A stretch of 64,000 bases of DNA from NCBI RefSeq assembly GCF_002419965.1, contig NZ_DIHC01000001.1, positions 186,001-250,000 on the forward strand. The letters are read 5' to 3'. Shown one piece after another: positions 8,907 through 17,309 of the stretch (its first letter is position 1; each line of letters starts with the position of its first letter). The position numbers and the translations under genes are program-made. Below the pieces are notes generated by a model that was given only the letters and a program-made list of their open reading frames with translations, had not been told where the DNA came from and made no database searches. This DNA comes from Pseudomonas sp. UBA5706 (lineage in GTDB: Bacteria > Pseudomonadota > Gammaproteobacteria > Pseudomonadales > Pseudomonadaceae).

Positions 8907-9491
8907 ATGACCCCTGCAGCCCGCACACCTGCCCCACAACGCGTCGCCATCATCGGCCTTGACCACGTCGGCAATAACATTGCCCGCACGCTGGCGCAGC
9001 AAGGCTTTGCAGTCGCCGGGCTGGACCCTCTGCGCAACAATCTGGTGGCGCCCTGCGAAGGCTTCACCTTGCTGCGCAACCTGGAGCAGGCGGTCGACAG
9101 CAGCGACATCGTGATCACCTGCTTTCCCGACCAATTGCTGATTAACGCGCGTCTGTGCAGCCCCGAAACCACATTCGGACTGCACGGCAAGGCGTTGATC
9201 AGCTTCAACACCACCCAGACACGGTCGGCCTGCTCGGCGCGCTCCATGGGTGAGTGGGCACGCAGCGAGCATATCGATTATCTGGAGATCAGCCTTAACG
9301 GTCAGGCCGACAGCATTGGCCAAAGCGACTGCGAACTAGTGTGCGCCGGCCCGCGCCGTGTCTACGAGCGCCTCATGTCGCTTTGCCGCAGCCTCGGTGC
9401 AACCCTCACTTACCTGGGCAGTGACTGCGGCGCCACCCTGGAGCAATACCCCGCCACGCTTCCCCTGCAGACTCCGGCCCTGGCCCTTTAG
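8907..9491 (+). CDS. Truncated imine reductase-like protein, Rossmann domain only
   Basis: A 194-residue protein aligned to the N-terminal domain of the two neighbouring imine-reductase-family proteins but stopping where their interdomain helix begins (near GATLTYLGSD), so the C-terminal dimerisation domain is absent. The cofactor motif is altered: GLDHVG replaces GLGxMG and LDP replaces WNR. It still has a normal start (GGAG before ATG at 8907) and sits at the end of the transaminase operon. It is either a degenerating duplicate or a non-catalytic partner; the sequence does not decide. No downstream remnant of the missing domain is visible. Confidence 0.75.
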   Translation: MTPAARTPAPQRVAIIGLDHVGNNIARTLAQQGFAVAGLDPLRNNLVAPCEGFTLLRNLEQAVDSSDIVITCFPDQLLINARLCSPETTFGLHGKALISFNTTQTRSACSARSMGEWARSEHIDYLEISLNGQADSIGQSDCELVCAGPRRVYERLMSLCRSLGATLTYLGSDCGATLEQYPATLPLQTPALAL

Positions 9492-9579
9492 TTAACCTGC
9501 CTCACCCGCGTCCAGCCTCGAATCCCGCACGGCGAAAAAGCTCATCAAGAAGACGAGTATTTGTCGAATACGCACATTT

Positions 9580-9626
9580 GTCACTTGACCTAGGTCAAGT
9601 GACCATATTTAATCGGTCACACGACC
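9580..9626 (+). promoter_or_regulatory. Promoter with twin GGTC-N4-GACC operators, second AraC-type gene
   Basis: TTGACC (9585-9590), 17 bp, TTTAAT (9608-9613) is a good sigma70-like promoter. GGTCAAGTGACC (9593-9604) and GGTCACACGACC (9615-9626) start 22 bp apart. Bases 9580-9603 form a perfect 24-bp palindrome centred on the CTAG at 9590-9593. The arrangement matches 2220-2261 base for base over most of 42 bp. Confidence 0.65.
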
Positions 9627-9738
9627 TAGTTGACTGACAAGTGCTCTTCAAGGTCTGCGTGCAAACGTAATTTCTACCTGATAGACCAACAAAAACAGGG
9701 ATCCGCAGGTCGGACCCGAAAGGTCAGGAGATAAAAAA

Positions 9739-9912
9739 ATGAGGTCAAAGACCCGTGTAAAAGCGTTGCTCAGCAGCGTGAAGCACCACCCCTTTTTGCG
9801 GTTTTCAATCGATCCGGCTGCATTCGCATGGCTTCGCAACTTGATGCCCTGCTCTTGCGCGGAGTCCCCCGGCCTGCCCAAGCCAATGCGTCGAATCCGG
9901 AATGTTTATTGA
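9739..9912 (+). CDS. Possible 57-residue leader or small protein upstream of AraC paralog 2
   Basis: An ATG at 9739 has AGGAG 8 bases upstream and opens a 57-residue frame beginning MRSKTRVKALLSSVKHHP and ending PGLPKPMRRIRNVY. It lies in the roughly 390-nt leader between the operator-bearing promoter and the AraC-type gene at 10018. A related stretch, PGLPRPRYLQRF, can be read in the leader of the first AraC-type gene (about 2349-2385), from the same conserved DNA (CCCCGGCCTGCC). It may be a real small protein, an upstream ORF controlling the regulator, or a relic of the shared duplicated leader. No known family recognised. Confidence 0.4.
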   Translation: MRSKTRVKALLSSVKHHPFLRFSIDPAAFAWLRNLMPCSCAESPGLPKPMRRIRNVY

Positions 9913-10017
9913 TCAAGCCACGCTTGTGATCAACCACCGATTCGACGCGGATATCTCCTTTCGATCGCGCCTCGCCGTGCGATCCATTTGCGTGATTATC
10001 GCTGTGAGGGCTGCATG

Positions 10018-11160
10018 ATGGGACCGATCGACACAACACCTATAACGTGCGACGACAAGATTTTTTCCATGGCGGAAGTGCTCGCCGCCGTGAACGTCAC
10101 CGGCTTCGATGAGCACCAGCTCACTGAATGCCTGGCCGCTGGAGGTCTTGCTCCCTGCGACCTGCACAACCCCCGGAGCAGACTCTCCCTCAATCAGCAC
10201 GCGCTCATTCATGCCGCTTTCAATCGCAGCAGCGGCAATTCGTTGTTAGGCCTGGAGGTTGGCAAGCGTTTGCACCTGACCTCCTACGGCATCGTCGGCT
10301 TCGCCCTGCTCAGCAGCGCCACCTTGCGCGAAGCCCTGGACGTCGCCGCACAGTTCGGGCTGTTGATGAACTTCAAGCTCGGTCTGCACATCCACGACGA
10401 TGAGGACAGCACACACCTGGAGCTCAGCGATCAATACGGCCTGAGCAGCGATCAGGAGGGATTCTGGTATTACCTGGAAATCTCCAAGCTGATCACTCTT
10501 CTTCAGGACATTCTCGGCTTGGGCTTCAAGTGCCAGGGCATCGACTTGGCCATCGACGCTACGCCGCAAGAACAAGCGCGCGTATGCAGCAGCCTGGGCA
10601 TGGAAGTGCGCTTCAACTGCGACCGCACGGCCATCCGCATCGACAGCCATTGGCTTGACAGCAAACTGGCCCAGGCCAACAGCATCACCCACGCCAGTTG
10701 CAGGGCCACATGCCAGGCGCAGCTGCGTGATTTGATTCAAAAATACGACCTCAGCTATCAGGTGCAGAACCTGTTGCTGGGCTCGGGCCAGTGCATCGCC
10801 TCGCTATCGGATATCGCCGATCGCCTGCACCTGTCACCGCGCACCCTGCGCCGGCGCCTGGACGCTTTGGGCACCTCATACAACGCGTTGCTGGTTGAGG
10901 TACGCAAGAAGCTGGCGATCCGTTACCTGCTCAACACCCCGATGACCACTGAAGCCATCTCAGAGCAGCTCAACTACAGCGATGCGGCTAACTTCCGGCA
11001 CGCCTTCAAGCGCTGGACCGGGCGTTCACCGCGCGAGTATCGCGTGCTCAATAACGGCGGCAAATACGCCTCTCGCCTGAGCCGTGGCAAAAGCGCCAGC
11101 GGACAGCCGCTGTATCCCCCGGCCGTCTGGGCAGAACGAGGCATGGCTGCTGCCAGCTGA
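10018..11160 (+). CDS. AraC-family transcriptional regulator (paralog 2)
   Basis: A 380-residue regulator, closely related throughout to the one at 2442-3557. The ligand-domain segments TSYGIVGFALLSSATLREAL and FGLLMNFKLGLHIH line up with paralog 1. The C-terminal AraC helix-turn-helix pair contains LSDIADRLHLSPRTLRRRLD and NYSDAANFRHAFKRWTGR. ATG at 10018 lies 7 bases after GAGGG, as in paralog 1; ATG at 10015 is the alternative. The recognition helices of the paralogs are nearly identical, so they may bind the same promoter boxes but sense different ligands (inference). A short-chain dehydrogenase gene follows. Confidence 0.9.
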   Translation: MGPIDTTPITCDDKIFSMAEVLAAVNVTGFDEHQLTECLAAGGLAPCDLHNPRSRLSLNQHALIHAAFNRSSGNSLLGLEVGKRLHLTSYGIVGFALLSSATLREALDVAAQFGLLMNFKLGLHIHDDEDSTHLELSDQYGLSSDQEGFWYYLEISKLITLLQDILGLGFKCQGIDLAIDATPQEQARVCSSLGMEVRFNCDRTAIRIDSHWLDSKLAQANSITHASCRATCQAQLRDLIQKYDLSYQVQNLLLGSGQCIASLSDIADRLHLSPRTLRRRLDALGTSYNALLVEVRKKLAIRYLLNTPMTTEAISEQLNYSDAANFRHAFKRWTGRSPREYRVLNNGGKYASRLSRGKSASGQPLYPPAVWAERGMAAAS

Positions 11161-11267
11161 CATTTGCATGCAGAGATTGCTACCGCGCGTTTTCACTGTA
11201 AGCGCGCTGTGGCGACTCCTCTTCAAGCATCCCCCTATCAAGCCTTACTTCCTGAAGGACCCTATTG

Positions 11268-12068
11268 ATGGACATGAAACTGGCAGGCAAAGTCGTTGTA
11301 ATCACGGGCGCCAGCACTGGCCTGGGCCGCGGCATCGCCTTGAAACTGGCCGCCGAAGGCGCGCATCTGGTGATCGGTGATATCAGCGAGGCCAGCAACC
11401 CTAAAGGCTTCGACGAGCAGCCCGAGCTGACCACCTCGCAACTGATTAACGAACGCGGCGGGCAGGCCATCTTTCAACAGTGTGACGTAACGCGTCGCGA
11501 CGACTTGACGACCCTCGTGCAAGCAGCGACCGACACCTTCGGGCGCATCGATGTGATGATCAATAACGCTGGCGTCTACCGTGACGGCAAGCTGATTCAT
11601 GACTTCAGCGAAGCGGATCTGGACATCTGCCTGAACGTCAACGTCAAGGGTTCCTTCTTCGGTGCCCAGGCGGCGGTCAAAGCGTTCCTGGCTCAAGGCG
11701 GTGGCGGCAATATCATCAACCTGGTGTCCACCGCAGGGTTGGGTGGGCATCCATGGCAATCGGTGTACAACATCTCGAAGGCCGCCCAGGCCAACCTGAC
11801 CCGCTGCCTGGCCATCGAATACGGTCACCAAGGCATCCGCGTCAACGGCATCTGCCCGACATATGCCAAGACCGCCCTCACCCGCGCGCTGATGGAACAG
11901 CCGGGGTACGTCGACGACTTTGCTGACACGATCCCGCTCAAGCGTTGGGGTGAGATCGACGACGTCTCCGACCTTGCGGTGTTCCTGGCCTCGGAGCGCT
12001 CAAGCTATATCCATGGCGACCTGGTGCGTATCGACGGCGGCGAGACTTTATCGCGCTATTCGGTTTAA
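11268..12068 (+). CDS. Short-chain dehydrogenase/reductase (SDR) 1
   Basis: A 266-residue classical SDR. The NAD(P) motif TGASTGLG is at 13-20, NNAG at 99-102, and the catalytic Ser154, Tyr167 and Lys171 (YNISK) are present, so it should be active as an alcohol dehydrogenase/ketoreductase. The C-terminus ends in VRIDGGETLSRYSV, which resembles family members with an IDGG ending. ATG at 11268 follows GAAGGA by 9 bases. No shared promoter box was found in the 107 bases upstream, so it may be read through from the AraC gene. It shares an unusual insert (NPKGFDEQPELTTSQLI) with SDR 2 (ARPEGFENDLHIDTDQLI), so the two are paralogs. Confidence 0.9.
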   Translation: MDMKLAGKVVVITGASTGLGRGIALKLAAEGAHLVIGDISEASNPKGFDEQPELTTSQLINERGGQAIFQQCDVTRRDDLTTLVQAATDTFGRIDVMINNAGVYRDGKLIHDFSEADLDICLNVNVKGSFFGAQAAVKAFLAQGGGGNIINLVSTAGLGGHPWQSVYNISKAAQANLTRCLAIEYGHQGIRVNGICPTYAKTALTRALMEQPGYVDDFADTIPLKRWGEIDDVSDLAVFLASERSSYIHGDLVRIDGGETLSRYSV

Positions 12069-12100
12069 CAGAACAAACACCTACAGGAATCCGCCGCTGC

Positions 12101-12135
12101 GGTGTGTCAGTTACCCACGATGTGGCTGACACACC
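12101..12135. repeat. Perfect 10-bp inverted repeat upstream of the monooxygenase
   Basis: GGTGTGTCAG (12101-12110) is matched by CTGACACACC (12126-12135), with a nested CCAC/GTGG pair in the loop. No T-run follows, so it is either a weak terminator for SDR 1 or an operator for the monooxygenase operon, which lacks the shared promoter box. Confidence 0.45.
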
Positions 12136-12245
12136 GGACCGGCCCCTGATGCGCAGTCCTTTCGCTGTTCACAGGTAGGGTACGACCCCTCACCTCAAAA
12201 CGAACGCCCGGCCGTCTTCCGCTTACAAGAACAAGGAAAAAGCTC

Positions 12246-13727
12246 ATGTTGAACGCAGCAAAATCGACCTACGACATCGTTATTCTGGGCGCCGGATTTG
12301 GCGGCCTGGGCATGGCCGCCCAGTTGAAAATGCAAGGCATTGAAAACTTCATTGTGCTGGAGCGCGGCAGTCGTATCGGCGGCGTCTGGCGCGACAACGC
12401 CTACCCGGGCGCGGCCTGCGACACCGAATCCCACCTGTACTGCTACAGCTTCTTTCCGCACCTGCGTGTGAGCAGGATGTACGCCGATCGCCAAGAGCTG
12501 TTGCGCTACATGGATGCCCTTGCCGCGCATTACGACGTGCTGCCGCATGTCCAGCTCAACAGCGAGCTGACCAAGGCGCGCTGGGATGAAAGCGCCCAGC
12601 GCTGGAGCTTCGAACTGGCCGACGGCTCACACCTGCAGGCACGCTTTTTCGTTCCGGCGTGGGGCCAGCTCAACAAACCAGCCATCCCGGCCTTCAGGGG
12701 TCTGGAGAGCTTCGCCGGACAGTATTTCCACTCCGCGCAATGGCCGCAAGATGCACAACTGGCGGGCAAGAGAGTCGCCAGCATCGGCGCCGCTGCCAGC
12801 GCGGTGCAGTATGTGCCGGAAGTCGCCAAAGAAGCCGCTCACCTGACCGTGTTCCAGCGCAGTGCCAACTGGATCATGCCGCGCAACCAGATCGTCTTTT
12901 CCGAAGATCAACTCGATGCCTACAGCGCCGAACCCGACCTGTTTCACGAAAGCCGTCGACAATTGCATGCGTTTCGCGAAAACGGATTTGCCCGTACCCG
13001 CCACGGCACCGATGCCCAGCAGGAAGGGATCAAGATGGCCAGCGGACACCTCGCAGCTCAGGTCCCGGATGCAGCATTGCGCGCCAAACTCACGCCTGAC
13101 TATGAGTTCGCCTGCAAACGCATTCTGCGTTCCGACGACTACTACCCGGCGCTGATGCGCAGCAACGTCAGCCTGGAAACCGCTGCTGTGGACCACTTCA
13201 TGACACGAGGGATCGTCGACAGCAACGGCACGTTGCATGAGTTTGATGTCGTAATCTTCGGTACCGGCTTCGAAAGCCAGGCCTTCCAGGGCGACCTGCA
13301 AGTGATCGGTCGCGATGGTCAGACGCTGCATCAACGCTGGCAGGACGGTGCCCAAGCCTACCTGGGCATGACCGTCCCGGGCTTTCCTAACCTGTTCATG
13401 ATCTACGGCCCGAACACCAACCTGAACCACAACTCGATCATCACCATGCTGGAGATCCAGCAGCGCTATATCATCCAGGCCGTGAAGACACTTGAGGCCC
13501 AGTCCCTGGACGTCAAGGAGGATGCCTTCAGTGCTTACAACGACGCCCTGCAGACTAATATGCAGTCCTCGGCGTTCTCATCCGATTGCTCCAGCTGGTA
13601 CAAAAATGCCGCAGGCAAAGTGATCAACAATTGGTCCGGCACGGTGGACGAATACCGCGCCCTGGCCACCGACTGGCGCGCCAGCGATTTTCATCTGTCG
13701 GGCGTTCAAAGCGAAACCGCCTCATGA
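12246..13727 (+). CDS. FAD-dependent Baeyer-Villiger-type monooxygenase
   Basis: A 493-residue flavoprotein monooxygenase. The FAD Rossmann motif GAGFGG is at 15-20, followed by ERGSRIGGVWRDNAYPGAAC. The Baeyer-Villiger fingerprint FxGxxxHxxxWP is exact at 156-167 (FAGQYFHSAQWP), followed by a second, NADPH-binding motif (ASIGAAASA). Type I BVMOs insert oxygen into ketones to give esters or lactones. Its stop overlaps the start of an esterase gene by 4 bp (ATGA), so the ester product would be hydrolysed by a co-made enzyme (inference). An AAGGA site lies 8-9 bases before the ATG. Confidence 0.9.
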   Translation: MLNAAKSTYDIVILGAGFGGLGMAAQLKMQGIENFIVLERGSRIGGVWRDNAYPGAACDTESHLYCYSFFPHLRVSRMYADRQELLRYMDALAAHYDVLPHVQLNSELTKARWDESAQRWSFELADGSHLQARFFVPAWGQLNKPAIPAFRGLESFAGQYFHSAQWPQDAQLAGKRVASIGAAASAVQYVPEVAKEAAHLTVFQRSANWIMPRNQIVFSEDQLDAYSAEPDLFHESRRQLHAFRENGFARTRHGTDAQQEGIKMASGHLAAQVPDAALRAKLTPDYEFACKRILRSDDYYPALMRSNVSLETAAVDHFMTRGIVDSNGTLHEFDVVIFGTGFESQAFQGDLQVIGRDGQTLHQRWQDGAQAYLGMTVPGFPNLFMIYGPNTNLNHNSIITMLEIQQRYIIQAVKTLEAQSLDVKEDAFSAYNDALQTNMQSSAFSSDCSSWYKNAAGKVINNWSGTVDEYRALATDWRASDFHLSGVQSETAS

Positions 13728-14698
13728 GTCAGGCCATTGCGCTGGAACAGGTCGCCGCCGATGCGGCGGACCTGGTCCGGGCGTTCCGGGCCAACGGCGA
13801 GGTGTCCTTTCAGGACGTGCCGCTGGCCAACGCTCGGGCCAATTACCTGAAAGCGTGCGCCGCCAACGGGGTCATTCCGGAAGCGGTCGCCGAGGTAAAG
13901 ACGCTGGAATATCCGGTCGATAAAGGCAGCGCTGCCCTGCGCGTTTATCGACCGGCCAGCAGCGCCGCCTACGCCGTGACCCCGTTGGTGTTCTTCATCC
14001 ACGGTGGGGGCTGGGTGATCGGTAATCTGGACAGTCATGACAGCCTCTGCCGCAGCCTGGCGAATCAGTCCGGAGCCAGCGTTGTGGCGGTGGACTATCG
14101 TCTGGCACCGGAGCAGCAGTTTCCGGTGCCGCTGAACGACTGCCTGGCGGCGTTGCGATTCGTCCGCGACAACGCCGGCGAGCTACGGCTCGATCCGACC
14201 AACGCAGTGGTGGCTGGCGACAGCGCCGGAGGCAACATGGCAACGGTACTGGCCAATCACCCCGAGTATCAGCTCCAGGGCATTGGCTTCAGGGCTCAGG
14301 TGCTGTTCTATCCGGTCACGGACCTGACCGCCAGTCATGGCTCGTACCAGCGGATTAGCCAAGGATTCCCGCTGACCGCAAAGTCAATGTACTGGTTCAG
14401 GGAGCAATACCTGCCAACAGGTCAGGACCCGACGGATGCCCGGCTATCGCCGTTGTTACATGCTGCGGAACGTGTGCAGCCGGATCTTTTCATTGCCACC
14501 GTAGGCCTTGACCCTTTGGCTGACGAGGGAATCGCCTATGCCGCCGCAGCCGCCAGAGCAGGCACGGCAGTGGTTCACCATCACCTGCCCCGCCATGCCC
14601 ACGGCCTGCTGACCAGTGCCGGCAAGATCGAAACCGGCCGCCGGTTATTGACCCAAGCGGCGGACTTCATTGCGGCTCACGTCGCTCACCAGCGCTGA
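13724..14698 (+). CDS. HSL-family alpha/beta hydrolase (esterase)
   Basis: A 324-residue carboxylesterase of the hormone-sensitive-lipase family (family IV). It has the oxyanion motif HGGG (93-96), the nucleophile motif GDSAGG with Ser167, Asp263 in GLDPLADEG and His293 in HAHG, a complete catalytic triad. The start codon overlaps the stop of the Baeyer-Villiger monooxygenase (ATGA), which argues for translational coupling. Its likely job is to cleave the ester or lactone made by that enzyme into an alcohol and an acid (inference from pairing). Confidence 0.88.
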   Translation: MSQAIALEQVAADAADLVRAFRANGEVSFQDVPLANARANYLKACAANGVIPEAVAEVKTLEYPVDKGSAALRVYRPASSAAYAVTPLVFFIHGGGWVIGNLDSHDSLCRSLANQSGASVVAVDYRLAPEQQFPVPLNDCLAALRFVRDNAGELRLDPTNAVVAGDSAGGNMATVLANHPEYQLQGIGFRAQVLFYPVTDLTASHGSYQRISQGFPLTAKSMYWFREQYLPTGQDPTDARLSPLLHAAERVQPDLFIATVGLDPLADEGIAYAAAAARAGTAVVHHHLPRHAHGLLTSAGKIETGRRLLTQAADFIAAHVAHQR

Positions 14699-14743
14699 CA
14701 AAAACAACCCTGTGGCAGGGGCTATGTCCCTCGCCGCAGCGGA

Positions 14744-16145
14744 TCAAGGCTGCACCACCTTCGCCTTACCCAGCTCCACCGAACCGACAAACCCCAGCAC
14801 CGGCGTCAGCAGGAACACAAGTGGCAGATGGTTGACCCACCATTGATCGCTGCCAGTCATCACCGCGTAGTTATCGATCATCAGCAAGAATGCCACCAGC
14901 ATGCTCACCCCACCGAACAAGTGCGATTGCCGTACTCCACAGCGACTCACCGCGACGCTCTCGCCTGAAATAGCGCAGCACCGCAAAACTGGTCAGGCAC
15001 TGCAGCAACACGATACCCAACACCCCCATGCCAAACAACGCCACCCCCATCTGTAGATAGGGATGCTGGTTTGCGGCGACAAATGCCAAGGTCACTGCGC
15101 CCACCAGCGCCAGTTGCACGACGGTGCCGTTGAACGGCGAAAGATATTTAGGGTGGGTCTTGCCCATCCAGGCCGGCAGCAGGCCGCTACGCGCCAGCGC
15201 GAAGTGGTAGCGCGCCGCACTCATGTGCAAGGCCAGAAAGCCCGCGAACAAACTGGTGATCACAAGCACCTGCATGATCTGGGTCGCCAGAATGCCGACG
15301 TACTGGGTATTGATAATGAACAGGAACGACGCCGGATCCGCTGCGGCGCTGACTTTGGCCTGCTCGACGCCCACCGCCGAGACCATCGCCCAAGTGGTGG
15401 TCAGGTAAAAAACTGCAATCAACGCGATCGCGGTGTAGGTGGCGCGTGACACGGTACGCCGAGCATCGCGAGCTTCTTCGCCATAGATAACCGTCGCTTC
15501 AAAACCTATGAACGATCCCAGCCCGAGGATCAGGCTCAGGCCGGCGCCACTACCCAGCACCAGCGATGGATCGAATACTTCCAGCGAGAAGCCGTGGAAG
15601 CCCTTATCCCAGAGCACTGCCAGGTCGAAAGCGAACAGGCTGATCACTTCTAGCAACAGCGCAACGGCCAGCACCTTGGCGCTGGCCCCCACATCGAGAT
15701 AGCCCAGCAGCAGCGTTGCAGCCAGCCACAACACCCCGAACCACTGCCACGCCAGGTCGATACCGGTCAGGTCCTTGAGTACCAGGCTGCTGAAGAATGA
15801 CAGGCTGCCGAACGTTCCGATTGTGATCGCGTTGTAGGTCATCACCGCCAGCCAGGCGGCGATACGACCAGCGCGCTCGCCGAAACCGGCACTTATGTAG
15901 GCGTAGAACGCGCCAGCGTTGGTGATGCGCTGGCTCATCTTCAGATAGCCAACCGCGAACACCGAAAAAATCAGCGCCGCCACGATGTAGGTGCCAGGCG
16001 TACCCGCGCCAGTCCCAAGGGCGATCGAAAGCGTAGTCAGTGACACCACGATGCCCATTGGGGCAACGGCGGCAAGCACCAGCAGGACCAGGTCCTTGGT
16101 ATCCAGCGTATCGCGCCTGAGAGAATTGTCTGGGGATGTCGACAT
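14744..16145 (-). pseudogene. APC-family permease interrupted by a frameshift
   Basis: The frame from ATG at 16145 encodes about 410 residues of an APC-superfamily permease (MSTSPDNSLRRDTLDTKD..., FIGFEATVIYGEEARDARRT after TM6) and then goes out of frame near 14911-14920. The last 60 or so residues, GGVSMLVAFLLMIDNYAV... to VELGKAKVVQP with stop at 14744, continue in another frame. Removing one base near 14915 would restore an approximately 466-residue protein of normal length. It could be a true mutation, a sequencing error, or tolerated loss of the last helices. It has its own shared-box promoter divergent from SDR 2. Confidence 0.8.
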
Positions 16146-16183
16146 GGTTTCAGCGCCTCGAAAACGGATTGTAATTGCCGCGA

Positions 16184-16228
16184 GGCTAACGTCGCGCCGC
16201 CCCGATTCAACAGGTTACCTGCGGCCAA
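16184..16228 (-). promoter_or_regulatory. Cluster promoter box 5, for the frameshifted permease
   Basis: Reverse strand: TTGGCC (16228-16223), 6 bp, AACCTGTT (16216-16209), 19 bp, weak -10 TTAGCC (16189-16184). The box is a good match but the -10 is poor. Confidence 0.5.
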
Positions 16229-16277
16229 ATTCACCTCGCGCAATGACCTTCGCGCGATCCATGAACCGTTACGTCCG

Positions 16278-16322
16278 CTGTCCGTTTTGCACCTGTTAAC
16301 GCCTGCCAAGGCTTCCTAGACT
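16278..16322 (+). promoter_or_regulatory. Cluster promoter box 6, for SDR 2
   Basis: CTGTCC (16278-16283), 6 bp, CACCTGTT (16290-16297), 19 bp, -10 TAGACT (16317-16322), 70 bp before the SDR start. Confidence 0.55.
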
Positions 16323-16391
16323 CCCTAGCGAGACACTTGATCGAGGGCACTCCCCCTTTGTGCCCCCCCTGCTTGCCGATGGAGGCGACTC

Positions 16392-17189
16392 ATGCGATTC
16401 AACAATAAAATAGCCATTGTCACCGGTTCGAGTTCGGGCAATGGCCGCGCTATTGCGCTTGCGCTGGCCGCCGAGGGCGCCCGCCTGGTGTGCTCGGATC
16501 TAAAGAGCAGTGCCCGCCCGGAAGGCTTCGAGAACGACCTGCACATCGACACTGACCAATTGATCCGCGACAAAGGTGGCGAAGCGATTTTCGTCAAGGC
16601 CGACGTCTCGCGTTACGCCGACATGCAAGCCCTGGTAGACGCCGCGGTCGAGCGTTTCGGGCGGCTGGACATCATGATCAATAACGCCGGCGTGGCGGTG
16701 GAGCTCAAGACCATCGTCGAAGAAACCGAAGCCGATTACGACCTGACCATGAACGTCAACACCAAGGGCACCTGGCTGGGTTGCAAGTTCGCGATCACAC
16801 AGATGATGAAGCAGGACGTCAGCGAAACCGGAACGCGCGGCAAGATCGTCAATATCTCTTCAATCGGCGGACTGGTCGGCTTGGCCCAGGAAGCATCCTA
16901 TTGCGCTTCCAAGGGCGCGGTTAACAACCTGACCCGGCAATTGGCGGTGGACTTTGCTGCACAAAAAATTAACGTCAATGCCGTGTGCCCAGGCTTTCTC
17001 GCCACCGCCATGGTGCGCCAGGAGCTGGACGATCCAGCGATCAAGACCTTGCTGGAAGACCTCACGCCCTGGCCGCGCATCGGCAACGTTCAGGACGTGG
17101 CAAAAGCTGTGACCTTCCTTGCTTCCGAAGACGCTCAATGGATGACCGGCTCGCTGCTGACCGTCGACGGCGCCTACACGGCGCAGTAA
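16392..17189 (+). CDS. Short-chain dehydrogenase/reductase (SDR) 2
   Basis: A 265-residue classical SDR with TGSSSGNG (11-18) for NAD(P), NNAG (97-100), Ser156/157, Tyr170 and Lys174 (YCASK). GGAGG stands 6 bases before ATG at 16392. It is a paralog of the SDR at 11268-12068, sharing the insert after beta-strand 2 that ends in a DQLI-like motif. It is transcribed alone from a shared-box promoter and ends at a bidirectional terminator facing the class III aminotransferase. It probably oxidises or reduces an alcohol/ketone intermediate of the cluster (inference). Confidence 0.9.
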   Translation: MRFNNKIAIVTGSSSGNGRAIALALAAEGARLVCSDLKSSARPEGFENDLHIDTDQLIRDKGGEAIFVKADVSRYADMQALVDAAVERFGRLDIMINNAGVAVELKTIVEETEADYDLTMNVNTKGTWLGCKFAITQMMKQDVSETGTRGKIVNISSIGGLVGLAQEASYCASKGAVNNLTRQLAVDFAAQKINVNAVCPGFLATAMVRQELDDPAIKTLLEDLTPWPRIGNVQDVAKAVTFLASEDAQWMTGSLLTVDGAYTAQ

Positions 17190-17256
17190 ACACCTAAGCC
17201 CAGAGCTCGCATCCCCAGGTACGTGTACAAGTGGGACCGAGCTCTCTGCGAGGCAA

Positions 17257-17297
17257 TAAAAAACGGCGCAACCCGCGAGGGCAGCGCCGTTTTTTAT
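17257..17297. terminator. Bidirectional terminator between SDR 2 and the aminotransferase
   Basis: AAAAAACGGCGC and GCGCCGTTTTTT form a strong stem with a 14-base loop and T-runs in both directions, between two converging genes. Confidence 0.85.
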
Positions 17298-17309
17298 GGC
17301 TGAAAGCGA

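Noticed and set aside
16223..16250. An additional plus-strand CACCT box at 16232 for SDR 2
   Set aside because: No -10 at the right distance; the same bases form the minus-strand TTGGCC of box 5.
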